The translations under genes were made by a program, and so were the position numbers. A stretch of DNA of 64,000 nt. It comes from Asticcacaulis sp. AC402 (GTDB lineage Bacteria; Pseudomonadota; Alphaproteobacteria; Caulobacterales; Caulobacteraceae). The notes below the pieces were generated by a model. That model worked only from the letters and a program-made list of their open reading frames with translations, made no database searches and was not told the origin of the DNA. Below, one piece after another: positions 44,927 through 53,750 of this stretch; the stretch's first letter is position 1; each line of letters begins with the position of its first letter. The stretch is from positions 62,001 to 126,000 of the forward strand of contig NZ_AWGC01000006.1 in assembly GCF_000495835.1 (NCBI RefSeq), in the 5' to 3' direction.

Positions 44927-45559
44927 ATGGTTGAGCCCGTACCTTTGCGATCGCGCCGCGCCGCGCCAGAGATGCGTCAGGCCGATATCCTCGATGCTGC
45001 CCTGGCGGAGTTTTCTGAACACGGCTTCGAGGGCGCGCGCATGGAGGATGTTGCTCGCAAGGCCCGGGTCAGCAAGGGCACAGTCTATCTCTATTACCCC
45101 ACCAAACAGGCCCTGTTCGAAGCCCTGATCATGCGCGATATCGCCCCGCGCGTCGCCCTGGCCACGCTCTTCCTGAAGGGGTATGAAGGCCCGCTGGAGC
45201 CGGCCCTCATGCGCATCGTCGAGATGGCGGCCGCGGCCATCGCCGCCGGCAAGCTTCCCGTCTATCCCAAGTTGCTGATCGCCGAGGCCCAGCGTTTCCC
45301 GGACCTGGCCGCCTTTTACCGCCGCGAGGTCGTCGGCAAGATGCTGGAGGGCCTTACCAGCCTGTTCGACAAGGCGCTGGCGCGCGGCGAAATTTCCGGC
45401 ATCACCGGAGACATGGCGGCGCACCTGTTCATCGCGCCCCTCCTGAAATCGCTCATGTGGTCGCTGGTTTTTGCGCCGTCGGAAACGGTCCCGTTCCTGC
45501 CGGACCCCTACCTCAAAACCCACGTCCGGCTCTTTTTGCGAGGATTGAACCATGCGTAA
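44927..45559 (+). CDS. TetR family transcriptional regulator
   Basis: 210 residues: HTH at about 15-60 (AALAEFSEHGFEGARMEDVARKARVSKGTVYLYYPTKQALFEAL) and a ligand domain. GGAG at 44918-44921 fixes ATG 44927. Its stop overlaps the next gene by 8 bases. It most likely represses its own exporter operon through the 26-bp palindrome. Confidence 0.94.
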   Translation: MVEPVPLRSRRAAPEMRQADILDAALAEFSEHGFEGARMEDVARKARVSKGTVYLYYPTKQALFEALIMRDIAPRVALATLFLKGYEGPLEPALMRIVEMAAAAIAAGKLPVYPKLLIAEAQRFPDLAAFYRREVVGKMLEGLTSLFDKALARGEISGITGDMAAHLFIAPLLKSLMWSLVFAPSETVPFLPDPYLKTHVRLFLRGLNHA

Positions 45560-46481
45560 GCTCGCCCTCGTTGTGCTGTTGGCCATGGCTGGCTGTTCCG
45601 ACAAGGCCGCCGATAGTTACAGCGGCTATGTCGAGGCCCAGTCGGTGAGCATCGCCGCGCCGCAGTCCGGCTGGCTGGCCACGGTCGAGGTCGATCGTGG
45701 CGCCGTAGTTCAGGATGGCCAGTTGCTGTTTACGCTGGACCCGACCCAGGCCGGCAACAGTCTGGTCGGTGCCCAGAGCCGCGCTGACGCAGTTGCGGCC
45801 CAGGCCCAGGACCTCAGCAAGGGCGCCCGCGACGCCGATATCGCGCCTCTGCTGGCCCAGAAAGTCCAGGCGGAGGCGGCACTGGATTTGGCCGTGGCTA
45901 ATGAAGCACGCTATACGAAGTTGGAGCCGAAGGGCTTTGTCTCGGCGGCCCAGATGGACGCCCTGCGAATGCAAACCCGGTCGGCGCGCGCAGCGGTGAC
46001 CAATATTGACCGTTTGATTACCGAACGTCGGCAATCGGCCCGCCAGGACCAGCAACGGGCGGCGTCTGCTCAGGTCGCCGCGGCCTCAGCCGATGTCGCC
46101 AATGCGCAATGGACGGTCGATGAGCGGTCGGTGCGGGCACGACTCACCGGCCAGGTCGATGAACGCCTGCGCGAACCGGGGGAGTTTGTGGCGGCCGGGG
46201 CGCCGGTTTTGACCGTGCGGCCGAAAGGCCGGGAATTTGTACGGTTCTATGTGCCGCAGTCTGAACTGGCCCAATTCAAGGTCGGCACGTTGGTCAAGGT
46301 GTCGTGTGACGGCTGCCGGGTTCAGAATGCCAAGGTGCGGTTTATTGCCGCCAATGCCGAATTCACCCCGCCGGTTATCTATTCTGTCAAGGAGCGTCAG
46401 AAGCTGATGTTCCTGATCGAAGCCGTGCCGGAAAAACCCGACGCCTTGCATGCCGGCCAGCCGGTGGATGTCAGGTTATGA
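45552..46481 (+). CDS. HlyD family periplasmic adaptor (YbhG-like)
   Basis: 309 residues: signal with lipobox-like AMAGCS, two lipoyl-type halves (VSIAAPQSGWLATVEVDRGAVVQDGQLLFTLDP and RARLTGQVDERLREPGEFVAAGAPVLTV) around a long coiled coil (about 75-165). It joins the ABC exporter to an outer-membrane channel; no TolC gene is in the window. Confidence 0.92.
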   Translation: MRKLALVVLLAMAGCSDKAADSYSGYVEAQSVSIAAPQSGWLATVEVDRGAVVQDGQLLFTLDPTQAGNSLVGAQSRADAVAAQAQDLSKGARDADIAPLLAQKVQAEAALDLAVANEARYTKLEPKGFVSAAQMDALRMQTRSARAAVTNIDRLITERRQSARQDQQRAASAQVAAASADVANAQWTVDERSVRARLTGQVDERLREPGEFVAAGAPVLTVRPKGREFVRFYVPQSELAQFKVGTLVKVSCDGCRVQNAKVRFIAANAEFTPPVIYSVKERQKLMFLIEAVPEKPDALHAGQPVDVRL

Positions 46482-46617
46482 GGAAGTCGTTCGATCTCCA
46501 GCGCGTCTCCATACGTGGAGCTTGGCGTTCTTCACGTCTTGTACTCCCCCGTTTCTTTACAGACCACGCGCGTCGCTTTGCCCCCTTTCCCGCAGATGCA
46601 GATGGCGGGAGGTACGC

Positions 46618-47556
46618 ATGACCAAGGCTGGAGACGATCTCGCTATCGACGTCCGGGGCCTGACCAAGATTTTCGGCAAGCGCACGGCTGTCGATCAGGT
46701 CGACATCGCCATGCCGCGCGGCCAGGTCTGGGGCTTCTTAGGCCCTAACGGTTCCGGGAAGACCACGACCATCCGCATGCTGTGCGGGCTGCTTAGACCG
46801 GACTCGGGGCAGGGGACATGCCTCGGTTACGACATCCTGAAACAGAGTCGCGAGATCAAGCGCCAGGTCGGCTACATGACCCAAAAGTTCTCCTACTGGG
46901 AGGACCTGACCATCCGCGAGAACCTGGAGTTCGTCGCCAATCTCTACGACATCGCCAACAAGAAGCAGGTGGTCGATCAGACCCTGGAACAACTGGGCCT
47001 GACCACGCGCCAGAATCAGCTGGCCGGTACCCTGTCCGGGGGCTGGAAACAGCGCCTGGCCCTGGCCGCCTGCACCTTGCACAATCCAAAGATGCTGATG
47101 TTGGACGAGCCCACCGCCGGGGTCGATCCCCAGGCGCGGCGCGACTTCTGGGACCAGATCCACCGTCTGTCGGCGCAGGGGCTGACCGTGCTCGTCTCGA
47201 CCCACTACATGGACGAGGCCGAACGCTGCGATCAGATCGTCTATATTGCCTATGGCAAGCTGATGGCGCAGGGCCGGGTCGAGGACATTATCGACCAGAG
47301 CGGGCTATCTACCTTTGTCGCCGAAGGCGTTGGCGTGCGTGACCTGATGGAACGGCTGCGCGGCAAGCCTGGCGCCGAACATGTCGCCTATTTCGGCAAC
47401 GCTTTGCACGTGTCGGGCGGCGATCTGAACGCGCTTATGGCCTTGATTGAGGACGAACAGGTGGACGGTGTCACCTGGCGGCAGGCGCGGCCTAATCTCG
47501 AGGATGTCTTCATTCATCTGATGGACCGTTCGATCGACACGTCGGTGGGCGTCTGA
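46618..47556 (+). CDS. ABC exporter ATP-binding protein (YbhF-like, single domain)
   Basis: 312 residues: Walker A GPNGSGKTTT, Q-loop YMTQKF, signature LSGGWKQR (Trp in place of the usual Gln), Walker B MLMLDEPTAG, H-loop STHYMDEA. The last 80 residues are the accessory C-terminal domain of multidrug ABC-2 systems. GGGAGGT precedes ATG 46618. The 136-bp gap after the adaptor gene contains a CTCCA-TACG-TGGAG hairpin and no ORF. Confidence 0.94.
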   Translation: MTKAGDDLAIDVRGLTKIFGKRTAVDQVDIAMPRGQVWGFLGPNGSGKTTTIRMLCGLLRPDSGQGTCLGYDILKQSREIKRQVGYMTQKFSYWEDLTIRENLEFVANLYDIANKKQVVDQTLEQLGLTTRQNQLAGTLSGGWKQRLALAACTLHNPKMLMLDEPTAGVDPQARRDFWDQIHRLSAQGLTVLVSTHYMDEAERCDQIVYIAYGKLMAQGRVEDIIDQSGLSTFVAEGVGVRDLMERLRGKPGAEHVAYFGNALHVSGGDLNALMALIEDEQVDGVTWRQARPNLEDVFIHLMDRSIDTSVGV

Positions 47557-47557
47557 C

Positions 47558-48688
47558 ATGTTCGCAGCTCTGAACCGCATTCTTGCCATTCTGATCAAGG
47601 AATTCATCCAGATGCGGCGCGACCGCATGACGTTCGGCATGATGATCCTGGTGCCGGTGGTGCAACTGACCCTGTTCGGTTTCGCCATCAATTCCGACCC
47701 GCGCCACCTGCCGACCTTGTTGTACCTGGAAGAAGACTCAACCATCGTCCGGTCGCTGGCTGCCGGGCTGCAGAACTCGAGCTATTTCGACATCCAGGGT
47801 CAGGTGACCAGCGCCGGGGCAGGCACCGACGCCCTGCAATCGGGTGAGGTCGCCTTCGTCATCACTGTGCCGGCGGGGTTTACCCGCGAGTTGCTGCGCG
47901 GCGACCGGCCTCAGGTGCTGATCGAGGCCGATGCGTCTGACCCGTCGGCGGCGTCGAACGCGATCGGCATGATCCAGCAGATCGTCAGTTCATCGCTGCG
48001 CCAGGACCTGAAGGGCGAGTGGGCGGCCCTGGCCCAGGCGCCGCCGCCGGTCGATATCGTCGTCCATCGCATGTACAATCCCGAAGGCATTTCCCAGTAC
48101 AACATCGTGCCGGGCCTGCTGGGGGTGATCCTGACCATGACCATGATCATGATCACCTCGATCGCCATGACGCGGGAGACCGAGCGCGGCAATATGGAGA
48201 ACCTGCTGGCCATGCCGGCGCGCCCGTGGGAGGTCATGGTCGGCAAGATCGTGCCCTATATCGGTGTCGGCCTGATCCAGACGACGATTGTCTTGCTGGC
48301 ATCAAGCTATGTGTTCGGGGTGCCGTTTATCGGATCCTTCTGGCTGCTGGCCTTCGGTGTGGCGTTGTTCATCATCGCCAACCTGGCGGTCGGCTTTACG
48401 TTTTCGACCATGGCCCGCACCCAGATGCAGGCCATGCAGATGACATTCTTCTTCTTCCTGCCGTCGTTGTTGTTGTCGGGGTTCATGTTCCCCTTCCGTG
48501 GCATGCCGGAATGGGCCCAGGCGATCGGCCAGATCTTCCCGCTGACCCATTTTCTGCGGATTGTCCGGTCGGTGATGCTGAAGGGCTCGGACTTTGCCGC
48601 CATGTGGCCCAATATCTGGCCGTTGCTGGTGTTTATCGCCGTGGCGATGGCAGTGGCGATGAAGCGGTATCGTTCGACATTGGATTAG
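47558..48688 (+). CDS. ABC-2 type exporter permease (YhhJ/YbhS/YbhR family)
   Basis: 376 residues: N-terminal helix (ILIKEFIQMRRDRMTFGMMILVPVVQLTLFGFA), a large periplasmic domain (about 45-175) and five C-terminal helices with the ABC-2 core (NIVPGLLGVILTMTMIMITSIAMTRETERGNMENLLA). Only one permease gene is present, so it may be a homodimer. One base separates it from the ATPase gene. Confidence 0.94.
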   Translation: MFAALNRILAILIKEFIQMRRDRMTFGMMILVPVVQLTLFGFAINSDPRHLPTLLYLEEDSTIVRSLAAGLQNSSYFDIQGQVTSAGAGTDALQSGEVAFVITVPAGFTRELLRGDRPQVLIEADASDPSAASNAIGMIQQIVSSSLRQDLKGEWAALAQAPPPVDIVVHRMYNPEGISQYNIVPGLLGVILTMTMIMITSIAMTRETERGNMENLLAMPARPWEVMVGKIVPYIGVGLIQTTIVLLASSYVFGVPFIGSFWLLAFGVALFIIANLAVGFTFSTMARTQMQAMQMTFFFFLPSLLLSGFMFPFRGMPEWAQAIGQIFPLTHFLRIVRSVMLKGSDFAAMWPNIWPLLVFIAVAMAVAMKRYRSTLD

Positions 48689-48754
48689 GCGCTATTCTGC
48701 TACTTGCAAACGATAAGGCGAAAATAGAGATTGTGAGTGCGGTGTATCAATAAA

Positions 48755-49165
48755 CTATAAGAATTCAAAAAAATATTGACCAATATCACCCTCATTAGGC
48801 CAGTTTTTAACATATACGGATAGTGTTTCTTTAAATTTGTCATTGAAATTGTTTGATATAATGATTTTTAAATCGCAATCTAAGGTGATTTCATATTTTG
48901 TATCGCTCCTTTGATCGAAATTATTTATATTCATTTCCAAGCATTTGCACAAATGAGAGCACATTTTTTCGATGTCATTACCTAAGTGAGCTCCCCCTTC
49001 TATCGGGCTTGAAACGTCACATTGTGTTTCCACAGTGAAAACAATTTCTCGTATACCGATATTTTTGGAGAATCTAAGACCTGTGGACGCAAACCTGACA
49101 GTAAACTCATCTAACCGGGCGCCAATCATGCCATTTAAGAGTTCTGGAATTTTGGGTTCGCTCAT
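48755..49165 (-). CDS. AT-rich hypothetical protein, possibly horizontally acquired
   Basis: 136 residues, rich in Asn, Ile, Lys (DLKIIISNNFNDKFKETLSVYVKNW). The DNA is much more AT-rich than its neighbours, from about 48755 to 49330. The frame continues upstream to 49240 and beyond without an ATG. Compact, acidic composition is like immunity proteins of polymorphic toxins (weak inference). ATG 49165 chosen. Confidence 0.55.
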   Translation of the reverse strand: MSEPKIPELLNGMIGARLDEFTVRFASTGLRFSKNIGIREIVFTVETQCDVSSPIEGGAHLGNDIEKMCSHLCKCLEMNINNFDQRSDTKYEITLDCDLKIIISNNFNDKFKETLSVYVKNWPNEGDIGQYFFEFL

Positions 49166-49336
49166 TGGTTTATTCCGGATACGCTGTAGCACCTTCGACT
49201 GGCGCCAGCGGTGAAGAGTTTCGCACGATCCAATCGGCAATCTTGTTGACTCATCTTTGAACTGGATACGCTCAACCTGTGGCAGCTTAGTGCGTTTGGC
49301 TTCTTTTATTCGCGTTCATTCGCGGTTCCAGAAGCC

Positions 49337-50500
49337 TTACTTCATATGCTCGCGGATAACGGTCATCAACGGGCCATTGCGCGGGATAGCTGCCGGCTTG
49401 CCTTCGCCCATCAGATAGTAGAAGCGGCCGGCTGGGAAATCTGGCGGAATTTCATAGTCCATCGCCTCCCAGACATCCTCGCGGAAACTGTAGAAGGCCC
49501 AGTGGGCGCCATGATTGTTCAGTATATCGAGCACGTCATTGAGGTACGCCCCGCAGTCCGTCCACACGCGCACGCAGCCATATTCACCAGCCACCATACG
49601 GTTGGCCGGCACGCCATTGGCCCTGGCCCAGTCGAACGGCTGGGCCAGGAAGGTCTCCATAGCCTTGCGGTCGAAGGTTTCGCCGCCAGGCCAGGCCGGT
49701 CCAGGATAGGGCGACTGCGGCTTGCGTTTGATCTGCGGTGAACTGGTGAGGTTCCAGGGCTCATACATGTGGAAGGCGTACAGGACCTGGTCGTCCTTCA
49801 GCGGCGTCCAGTAGGCGAAGCTGCCGGCATTGGCGTACCAGCCGCCATCGACCATGACCGGTGTATTGGGATCGACCTCACGGATCGCCTTGATAATGTG
49901 TTCGTAAAGCGCGGGCAAATCGCGCGTCGTGCCCTTGTGTTTGGCGTACCAGGCGATCCGCGTGGCCGCGTCGGCGTCCTCGGCCAGGCCCTGGCCTTTT
50001 TCCGGCGTCGGTTCGTTGAGCAGGTTGTAGCCGGCCAGCGCCGGATGGCCCTTCACCGCCACAGCCAGATCACGCCAGAAGGCTGCCGACTGGTCCCAGT
50101 AGGCGCGGTCGTTCCACAGGCGCTCGTCGTGCTTACCGCCGTTCTGTTGGTTCCAGCGGTCGCCCGGCAGGGACAAGGGCACCAGAACGACCTTGACGCC
50201 AGCAGCATCGGCGGCGTCCATTGTTTTGATCAGGGTTGCCAAATCGGAGGCCGGGATGCCGGAATAGACATCGGCGTCACCAATGAGAAAGTCCTGGCGC
50301 TCGCCCTTCCACTTGCTCCAGGTCAGGCGCACCCAGGCGGCGCCGGTCGCCTTCAACGCGCGGAAATAGGCCTCGTCGGGCGGCGCGCCGTTGAAGCTGT
50401 TGCCGCCATATTGCGGCGCGTCCCAGAAGGTGATGTCGCCTGCCAGGGCGGGGCTGGCCAAACAGAGCAGGGCGGCAACCGTGGCAAGCAGGCGCTTCAT
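49337..50500 (-). CDS. GH5 family glycoside hydrolase (cellulase-like), secreted
   Basis: 387 residues: signal peptide to about 20 (SPALA), then a (beta/alpha)8 barrel with acid/base Glu163 in GYNLLNEPTPEKG, nucleophile Glu306 in VAGEYGCVRVW and the YAFHMYEP strand. Probably an endo-glucanase or mannanase; GH5 subfamily cannot be told by eye. ATG 50500 is one base after the rhodanese stop (TGACATG), an unusual partner. It complements the GH74/GH31/GH35 set. Confidence 0.88.
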   Translation of the reverse strand: MKRLLATVAALLCLASPALAGDITFWDAPQYGGNSFNGAPPDEAYFRALKATGAAWVRLTWSKWKGERQDFLIGDADVYSGIPASDLATLIKTMDAADAAGVKVVLVPLSLPGDRWNQQNGGKHDERLWNDRAYWDQSAAFWRDLAVAVKGHPALAGYNLLNEPTPEKGQGLAEDADAATRIAWYAKHKGTTRDLPALYEHIIKAIREVDPNTPVMVDGGWYANAGSFAYWTPLKDDQVLYAFHMYEPWNLTSSPQIKRKPQSPYPGPAWPGGETFDRKAMETFLAQPFDWARANGVPANRMVAGEYGCVRVWTDCGAYLNDVLDILNNHGAHWAFYSFREDVWEAMDYEIPPDFPAGRFYYLMGEGKPAAIPRNGPLMTVIREHMK

Positions 50501-50501
50501 G

Positions 50502-50819
50502 TCAGCGCACGATCGGGAGACCGGCGGCGTGCCAGGCCTTGATGCCGCCCGCCAGATGGTCGGTGATGTCGAGACCTGCGGCCTGGCAGGCTTCCAGCGC
50601 GCGCACTGAGCGCACCCCGCCGGCGCATTGCAGTACCACGCGTTTGCCGTGCGGATCGGGAAGGGCCGAGGGATCGAAGGTCGACAGCGGGGCCAGGACG
50701 GCGCCGTCGATACGGGCGTCGGCGAATTCGTTTTCTTCACGGACGTCGATCAGCAGGACGTCACCGGCATCGAGATGTTGCGCCAGTTCCTCTGGGGGCA
50801 TATTGTAGACTTGAACCAT
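50502..50819 (-). CDS. Rhodanese-like domain protein
   Basis: 105 residues, a single rhodanese domain: LLIDVREENEFADARIDGAVLAPL and the active loop VVLQCAGGVRSVRALE with the catalytic Cys. Sulfur or persulfide transfer, substrate unknown. Upstream of and adjacent to GH5. Confidence 0.93.
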   Translation of the reverse strand: MVQVYNMPPEELAQHLDAGDVLLIDVREENEFADARIDGAVLAPLSTFDPSALPDPHGKRVVLQCAGGVRSVRALEACQAAGLDITDHLAGGIKAWHAAGLPIVR

Positions 50820-50835
50820 GCGGAGACTCCTTTGC

Positions 50836-50978
50836 CAGACTGATTTGAAAATGGGTGATGCTGGCCTGCAAAGGTCCGTTTTCTGCGCTTCCGGTGCTCA
50901 CGTACTGAAGGACGCTCCGCTCCGGTTCTCGAAACCAGCCCTTTTCGGCTCAGCCTGACCCATTTTCAAATCAGTCTG
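50836..50978. repeat. Element bounded by 21-bp perfect inverted repeats
   Basis: CAGACTGATTTGAAAATGGGT at 50836-50856 has its exact complement at 50958-50978. Inside lies CGGTGCTCACGTACTGAAGG and GCTCCGCTCCGG, a core seen in dispersed palindromes of other genomes. No ORF inside. It lies between the rhodanese and SDR genes. Confidence 0.75.
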
Positions 50979-50989
50979 ACGGTCGTACA

Positions 50990-52417
50990 TCACATCTTGC
51001 CGCCGAGCAAATGATGCAGCGCACCGTCGAGGTCCGGATGGCGAAAAGCGTAGCCTGAGGCCAGGGCGCGGGCCGGGACGACCTTCTGGCCGTTGAGCAG
51101 GATGGTTTGCGCCATCTCACCCAGCAGCAGTTTCAGGGCAAAGCCAGGCAGGGGCATGATCGCCGGGCGGTGCATGGCGCGGCCTAAGCTCCGGGTAAAG
51201 TCGCGGTTTTGTCGCGGCTGTGGCGCCACGGCATTGATCGGTCCCACCAGACCCTGATCGATGATGTGACCAACCAGGCCGGCGACATCGTCGATATGGA
51301 CCCACGACATCCATTGCCGGCCAATGCCCATCGGACCGCCGCCGCCGAATTCGAACGGGAACAGCATCTGGGCCAGAGCGCCGCCGTCCAGTGACAGGAC
51401 GATGCCCAACCGAAGCACAGCGACCTTGACGCCATGCTGCGTGGCATCCTGCGCGACGGCTTCCCACTGCCGGCACAGGTCCAGGGCCAGATCTGGTTCG
51501 CCGGGAGCAGAGTCTTCGCGGAATTCCAGGCTGTCGCTGTGGCCATAGGCGCCGATGGCCGAGGCGTTGATCAGGTGGCGGGGCTTTTCGGCGGCGGCGG
51601 CAATCCAGTCGACAAGATCCCGCGTCAGGTCCAGCCGGCTGCTGTACAGCTTGCGCTTCTTGGCCGTGGTCCACAGGCCGCTGCTCAAGGATTCACCCGC
51701 CAGGTTGATGATGACATCGACGGCCCGAAGCTGCGTCAGGTTGTCGATCACGGTCAGCCGGCCGCGGAACCTGACCGCTTTGGCCTTGTCGCGGGTAAGG
51801 ACCGTGACCTCATGGCCATCGTCGATCAGGCCCTGGACCAGTCGCGATCCGATCAGGCCGGTACCGCCGGTGATCAGCACGCGCTGGTTCGGTTGCGCCA
51901 GATGCAGCGGCGGTACATCCGCCGGGGCGCGAAAACGGCGCGAGCGCAGATAGTCGAACACCGCCCAGGCCGTCACGCCGACGGCAAACAAGGTCATGAT
52001 CCACGACCACAGTCCGTGGGATTGCACGTGGAAGCCGTGAGGCATGCCCGCCCAGCCCAGCAGCACCGGCGCCAGTAAACAGAGAATGACGCCGTAATTA
52101 ATCGCCAGGATGGTGTGGGTGATGCGCTCGCTGGCCGGCAGCTTGCGGCTCTGGTCTTCGATGACGAAATCCCACAGGGTCAGGAGAACTTCGCCGACCA
52201 GCATGGCGGCGAAGATCCAGGCCAGTCCGCCGCCCCAGGCCACCCAACCCAGCGAGGCGAAGATGAGGCCGTAGAAAAAGTTGCGCACGCCGTGGATCCA
52301 CAGTTCCTTCGAAGCAGAAGCTTTCCACGGCAGGCGCTCGCTGAATTCGTGGTGATAGAGCGTGTCGAAAGCGCCCAGGCAGCCCTGGATCGTCATCATC
52401 AGCAACAGGGCTTCCAT
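50990..52417 (-). CDS. TIGR01777 epimerase with N-terminal membrane domain
   Basis: 475 residues: N-terminal 150 residues with four membrane helices, then an SDR domain with NAD site VLITGGTGLIGSRLVQGL, DVIINLAGES and a DUF1731 C-terminus (ALASGYAFRHPDLDGALHHL). It lacks the usual Tyr-x3-Lys spacing of classical SDRs, as is normal for this group. Stop-to-start gap of 14 bases to the DUF4166 gene upstream. Confidence 0.9.
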   Translation of the reverse strand: MEALLLMMTIQGCLGAFDTLYHHEFSERLPWKASASKELWIHGVRNFFYGLIFASLGWVAWGGGLAWIFAAMLVGEVLLTLWDFVIEDQSRKLPASERITHTILAINYGVILCLLAPVLLGWAGMPHGFHVQSHGLWSWIMTLFAVGVTAWAVFDYLRSRRFRAPADVPPLHLAQPNQRVLITGGTGLIGSRLVQGLIDDGHEVTVLTRDKAKAVRFRGRLTVIDNLTQLRAVDVIINLAGESLSSGLWTTAKKRKLYSSRLDLTRDLVDWIAAAAEKPRHLINASAIGAYGHSDSLEFREDSAPGEPDLALDLCRQWEAVAQDATQHGVKVAVLRLGIVLSLDGGALAQMLFPFEFGGGGPMGIGRQWMSWVHIDDVAGLVGHIIDQGLVGPINAVAPQPRQNRDFTRSLGRAMHRPAIMPLPGFALKLLLGEMAQTILLNGQKVVPARALASGYAFRHPDLDGALHHLLGGKM

Positions 52418-52431
52418 GATAGTTCCGATCT

Positions 52432-53085
52432 TTAAGACGCTTTGTGAAAGACACCGGTCTGATAGAAGGTCCGGCCCAGAAGCGCATGGTCCATGGCAAT
52501 CGTGAAACGAAATGTGCCGTGGCCGAGGTCGGTATGGCTGACGTGGGTACGGCCGGGCGACAGCCAGTGGGGCAGGGGGATCTGCACCCCGGCGATTTCC
52601 CAGAAGAAGCGTTCGCTGACGAAATGCAGTGCGCCGTTGCGCGCATAGGTACGTAGCCGCATGCCAAAGCCGAAGCCGACATATTCGCAGAGCTGGTGTC
52701 TGGCATTTTCGCGCTTGGCCGAGGTGACGACGAACGGAGTCTTGTCAAAGAAGTAGCTGCGCTGCCAGTAGACGCCGCTCTGACCCGGGCGCTTGATGAG
52801 ATGGACCTGCATCGGCACGTTGCGGCCGCGATGAGGCGCCAGCGGATTGCCGATCAGCCGGGTCGCCTGCGCAAACAACCAGCCGGCCTTCGAGCAATGA
52901 ACCTTTTCCATCACGCCCTCATAGAGGATTGGTTCGCTAACCTTTGGCTCATGCAGAAAGCGCGCCTGCACCGCAGGATGCAGGCGGTACCAGTCCGACC
53001 CCATCAGAGTCTTGAGCGCGCTGTCTTTTTCCCCGTCTTCCCCACTATGCCCCCTGAAATCTATAGCCTTGGCACCCATGGCCAT
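52432..53085 (-). CDS. DUF4166 domain protein
   Basis: 217 residues: DWYRLHPAVQARFLHEPK at the N-terminus, VYWQRSYFFDKTPFVVTSAKRE and IPLPHWLSPGRTHVSHTDLGHGTFRFTIAM, the DUF4166 pattern, which is often fused to or beside TIGR01777 epimerases. Unknown function. Transcribed first in the DUF4166-SDR pair, divergent from an ArsR-type repressor. Confidence 0.85.
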   Translation of the reverse strand: MAMGAKAIDFRGHSGEDGEKDSALKTLMGSDWYRLHPAVQARFLHEPKVSEPILYEGVMEKVHCSKAGWLFAQATRLIGNPLAPHRGRNVPMQVHLIKRPGQSGVYWQRSYFFDKTPFVVTSAKRENARHQLCEYVGFGFGMRLRTYARNGALHFVSERFFWEIAGVQIPLPHWLSPGRTHVSHTDLGHGTFRFTIAMDHALLGRTFYQTGVFHKAS

Positions 53086-53111
53086 TCCCCTTTTTGGGCC
53101 GCCGGCAATCC

Positions 53112-53155
53112 TTGACTTGTAAGCAAGGTCACCATATATTTAGCTAACTAGCTAA
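53112..53155 (+). promoter_or_regulatory. Promoter and palindromic operator of the ArsR gene
   Basis: TTGACT (53112-53117), 17 bases, TATATT (53135-53140), overlapped by the palindrome TTAGCTA-AC-TAGCTAA (53140-53155). Good match to a repressor-controlled sigma-70 promoter; the divergent DUF4166-SDR pair may share it. Confidence 0.75.
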
Positions 53156-53200
53156 TCGTTACGCCGCCCTTTTTGTTTCGTCAACCGGCTGAACAACGAA

Positions 53201-53578
53201 ATGTCGAGGCTGCGCCATCCGGACGCATCTTTCATGAAAATGGTCAAAACATTCGAGGCCCTGGCCTCGGAGCCGCGCTTGAAAATCCTCGCCTATCTCA
53301 GCAAGGCGACCATGACGGCCGGCGAGATCGCCGAGCGTTTTGACATGGCCAAACCCTCCCTGTCAAAGCATCTGAGCATCCTGGAGAATGCCGGGCTTAT
53401 CACCGGCGAAAAGAAGGGTAAGTTCATCCACTACAGCATCGTCTCTGACCATATCTTCAATCAACTGGATGGGTATGTGCAGGAGGTTTGCCATGTGCGC
53501 GGCCCCCTGAAGCGCGAGAGCGAGAAGAAGTCGGGTGCGACTTCGGATGGGCCGCCGACGCCTGAGAGGGATGGCTGA
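53201..53578 (+). CDS. ArsR family transcriptional regulator (SdpR-like)
   Basis: 125 residues: winged helix FEALASEPRLKILAYLSKATMTAGEIAERFDMAKPSLSKHLSILENAGLITGEKKGKFIHYSI. No metal-binding Cys pair, so it is not a classical metal sensor. ATG 53201, or ATG 53234. It controls its own promoter and probably the divergent pair. Confidence 0.92.
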   Translation: MSRLRHPDASFMKMVKTFEALASEPRLKILAYLSKATMTAGEIAERFDMAKPSLSKHLSILENAGLITGEKKGKFIHYSIVSDHIFNQLDGYVQEVCHVRGPLKRESEKKSGATSDGPPTPERDG

Positions 53579-53588
53579 TCCTTTCCTT

Positions 53589-53666
53589 TATCCTCCACCG
53601 CTTGCGGGGGAGGTGCTGAGCAAGCGAAAGCCGTAGGCTGAAGCGCGTCGAAGCGGAGGGGGGCGG
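53589..53666 (-). repeat. R-family palindromic repeat, copy 3 (inverted orientation)
   Basis: Hairpin TCCTCCACCGCTTGCGGGGGAGGTG, spread over 53591-53615, and the tail CGCGTCGAAGCGGAGGGG, the reverse of copies at 2732, 21851 and 59250. Lies between the ArsR and GH74 genes. Confidence 0.7.
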
Positions 53667-53707
53667 TTCACTCCACTCCACTACGTACCTTGACCCGTCC
53701 TTTCGGG

Positions 53708-53739
53708 TGTGAAAAACCTTTCACATGATAAAAAATACG
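53708..53739 (+). promoter_or_regulatory. Candidate operator upstream of the GH74 operon
   Basis: TGTGAAA-AACC-TTTCACA (53708-53725) is a perfect 7-bp-arm palindrome. It runs into TTTCACATGATAAAAAAT (53719-53736), which also occurs upstream of GH35 (959-978, with two extra bases). CRP sites have a 6-base spacer between TGTGA and TCACA; here it is 8. Confidence 0.55.
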
Positions 53740-53750
53740 GGACTGTGAGG

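Noticed and set aside
53708-53725. CRP/cAMP site upstream of GH74
   Set aside because: Half-site spacing is 8 rather than 6 bases and no close CRP consensus remains; kept only as an unnamed palindrome.
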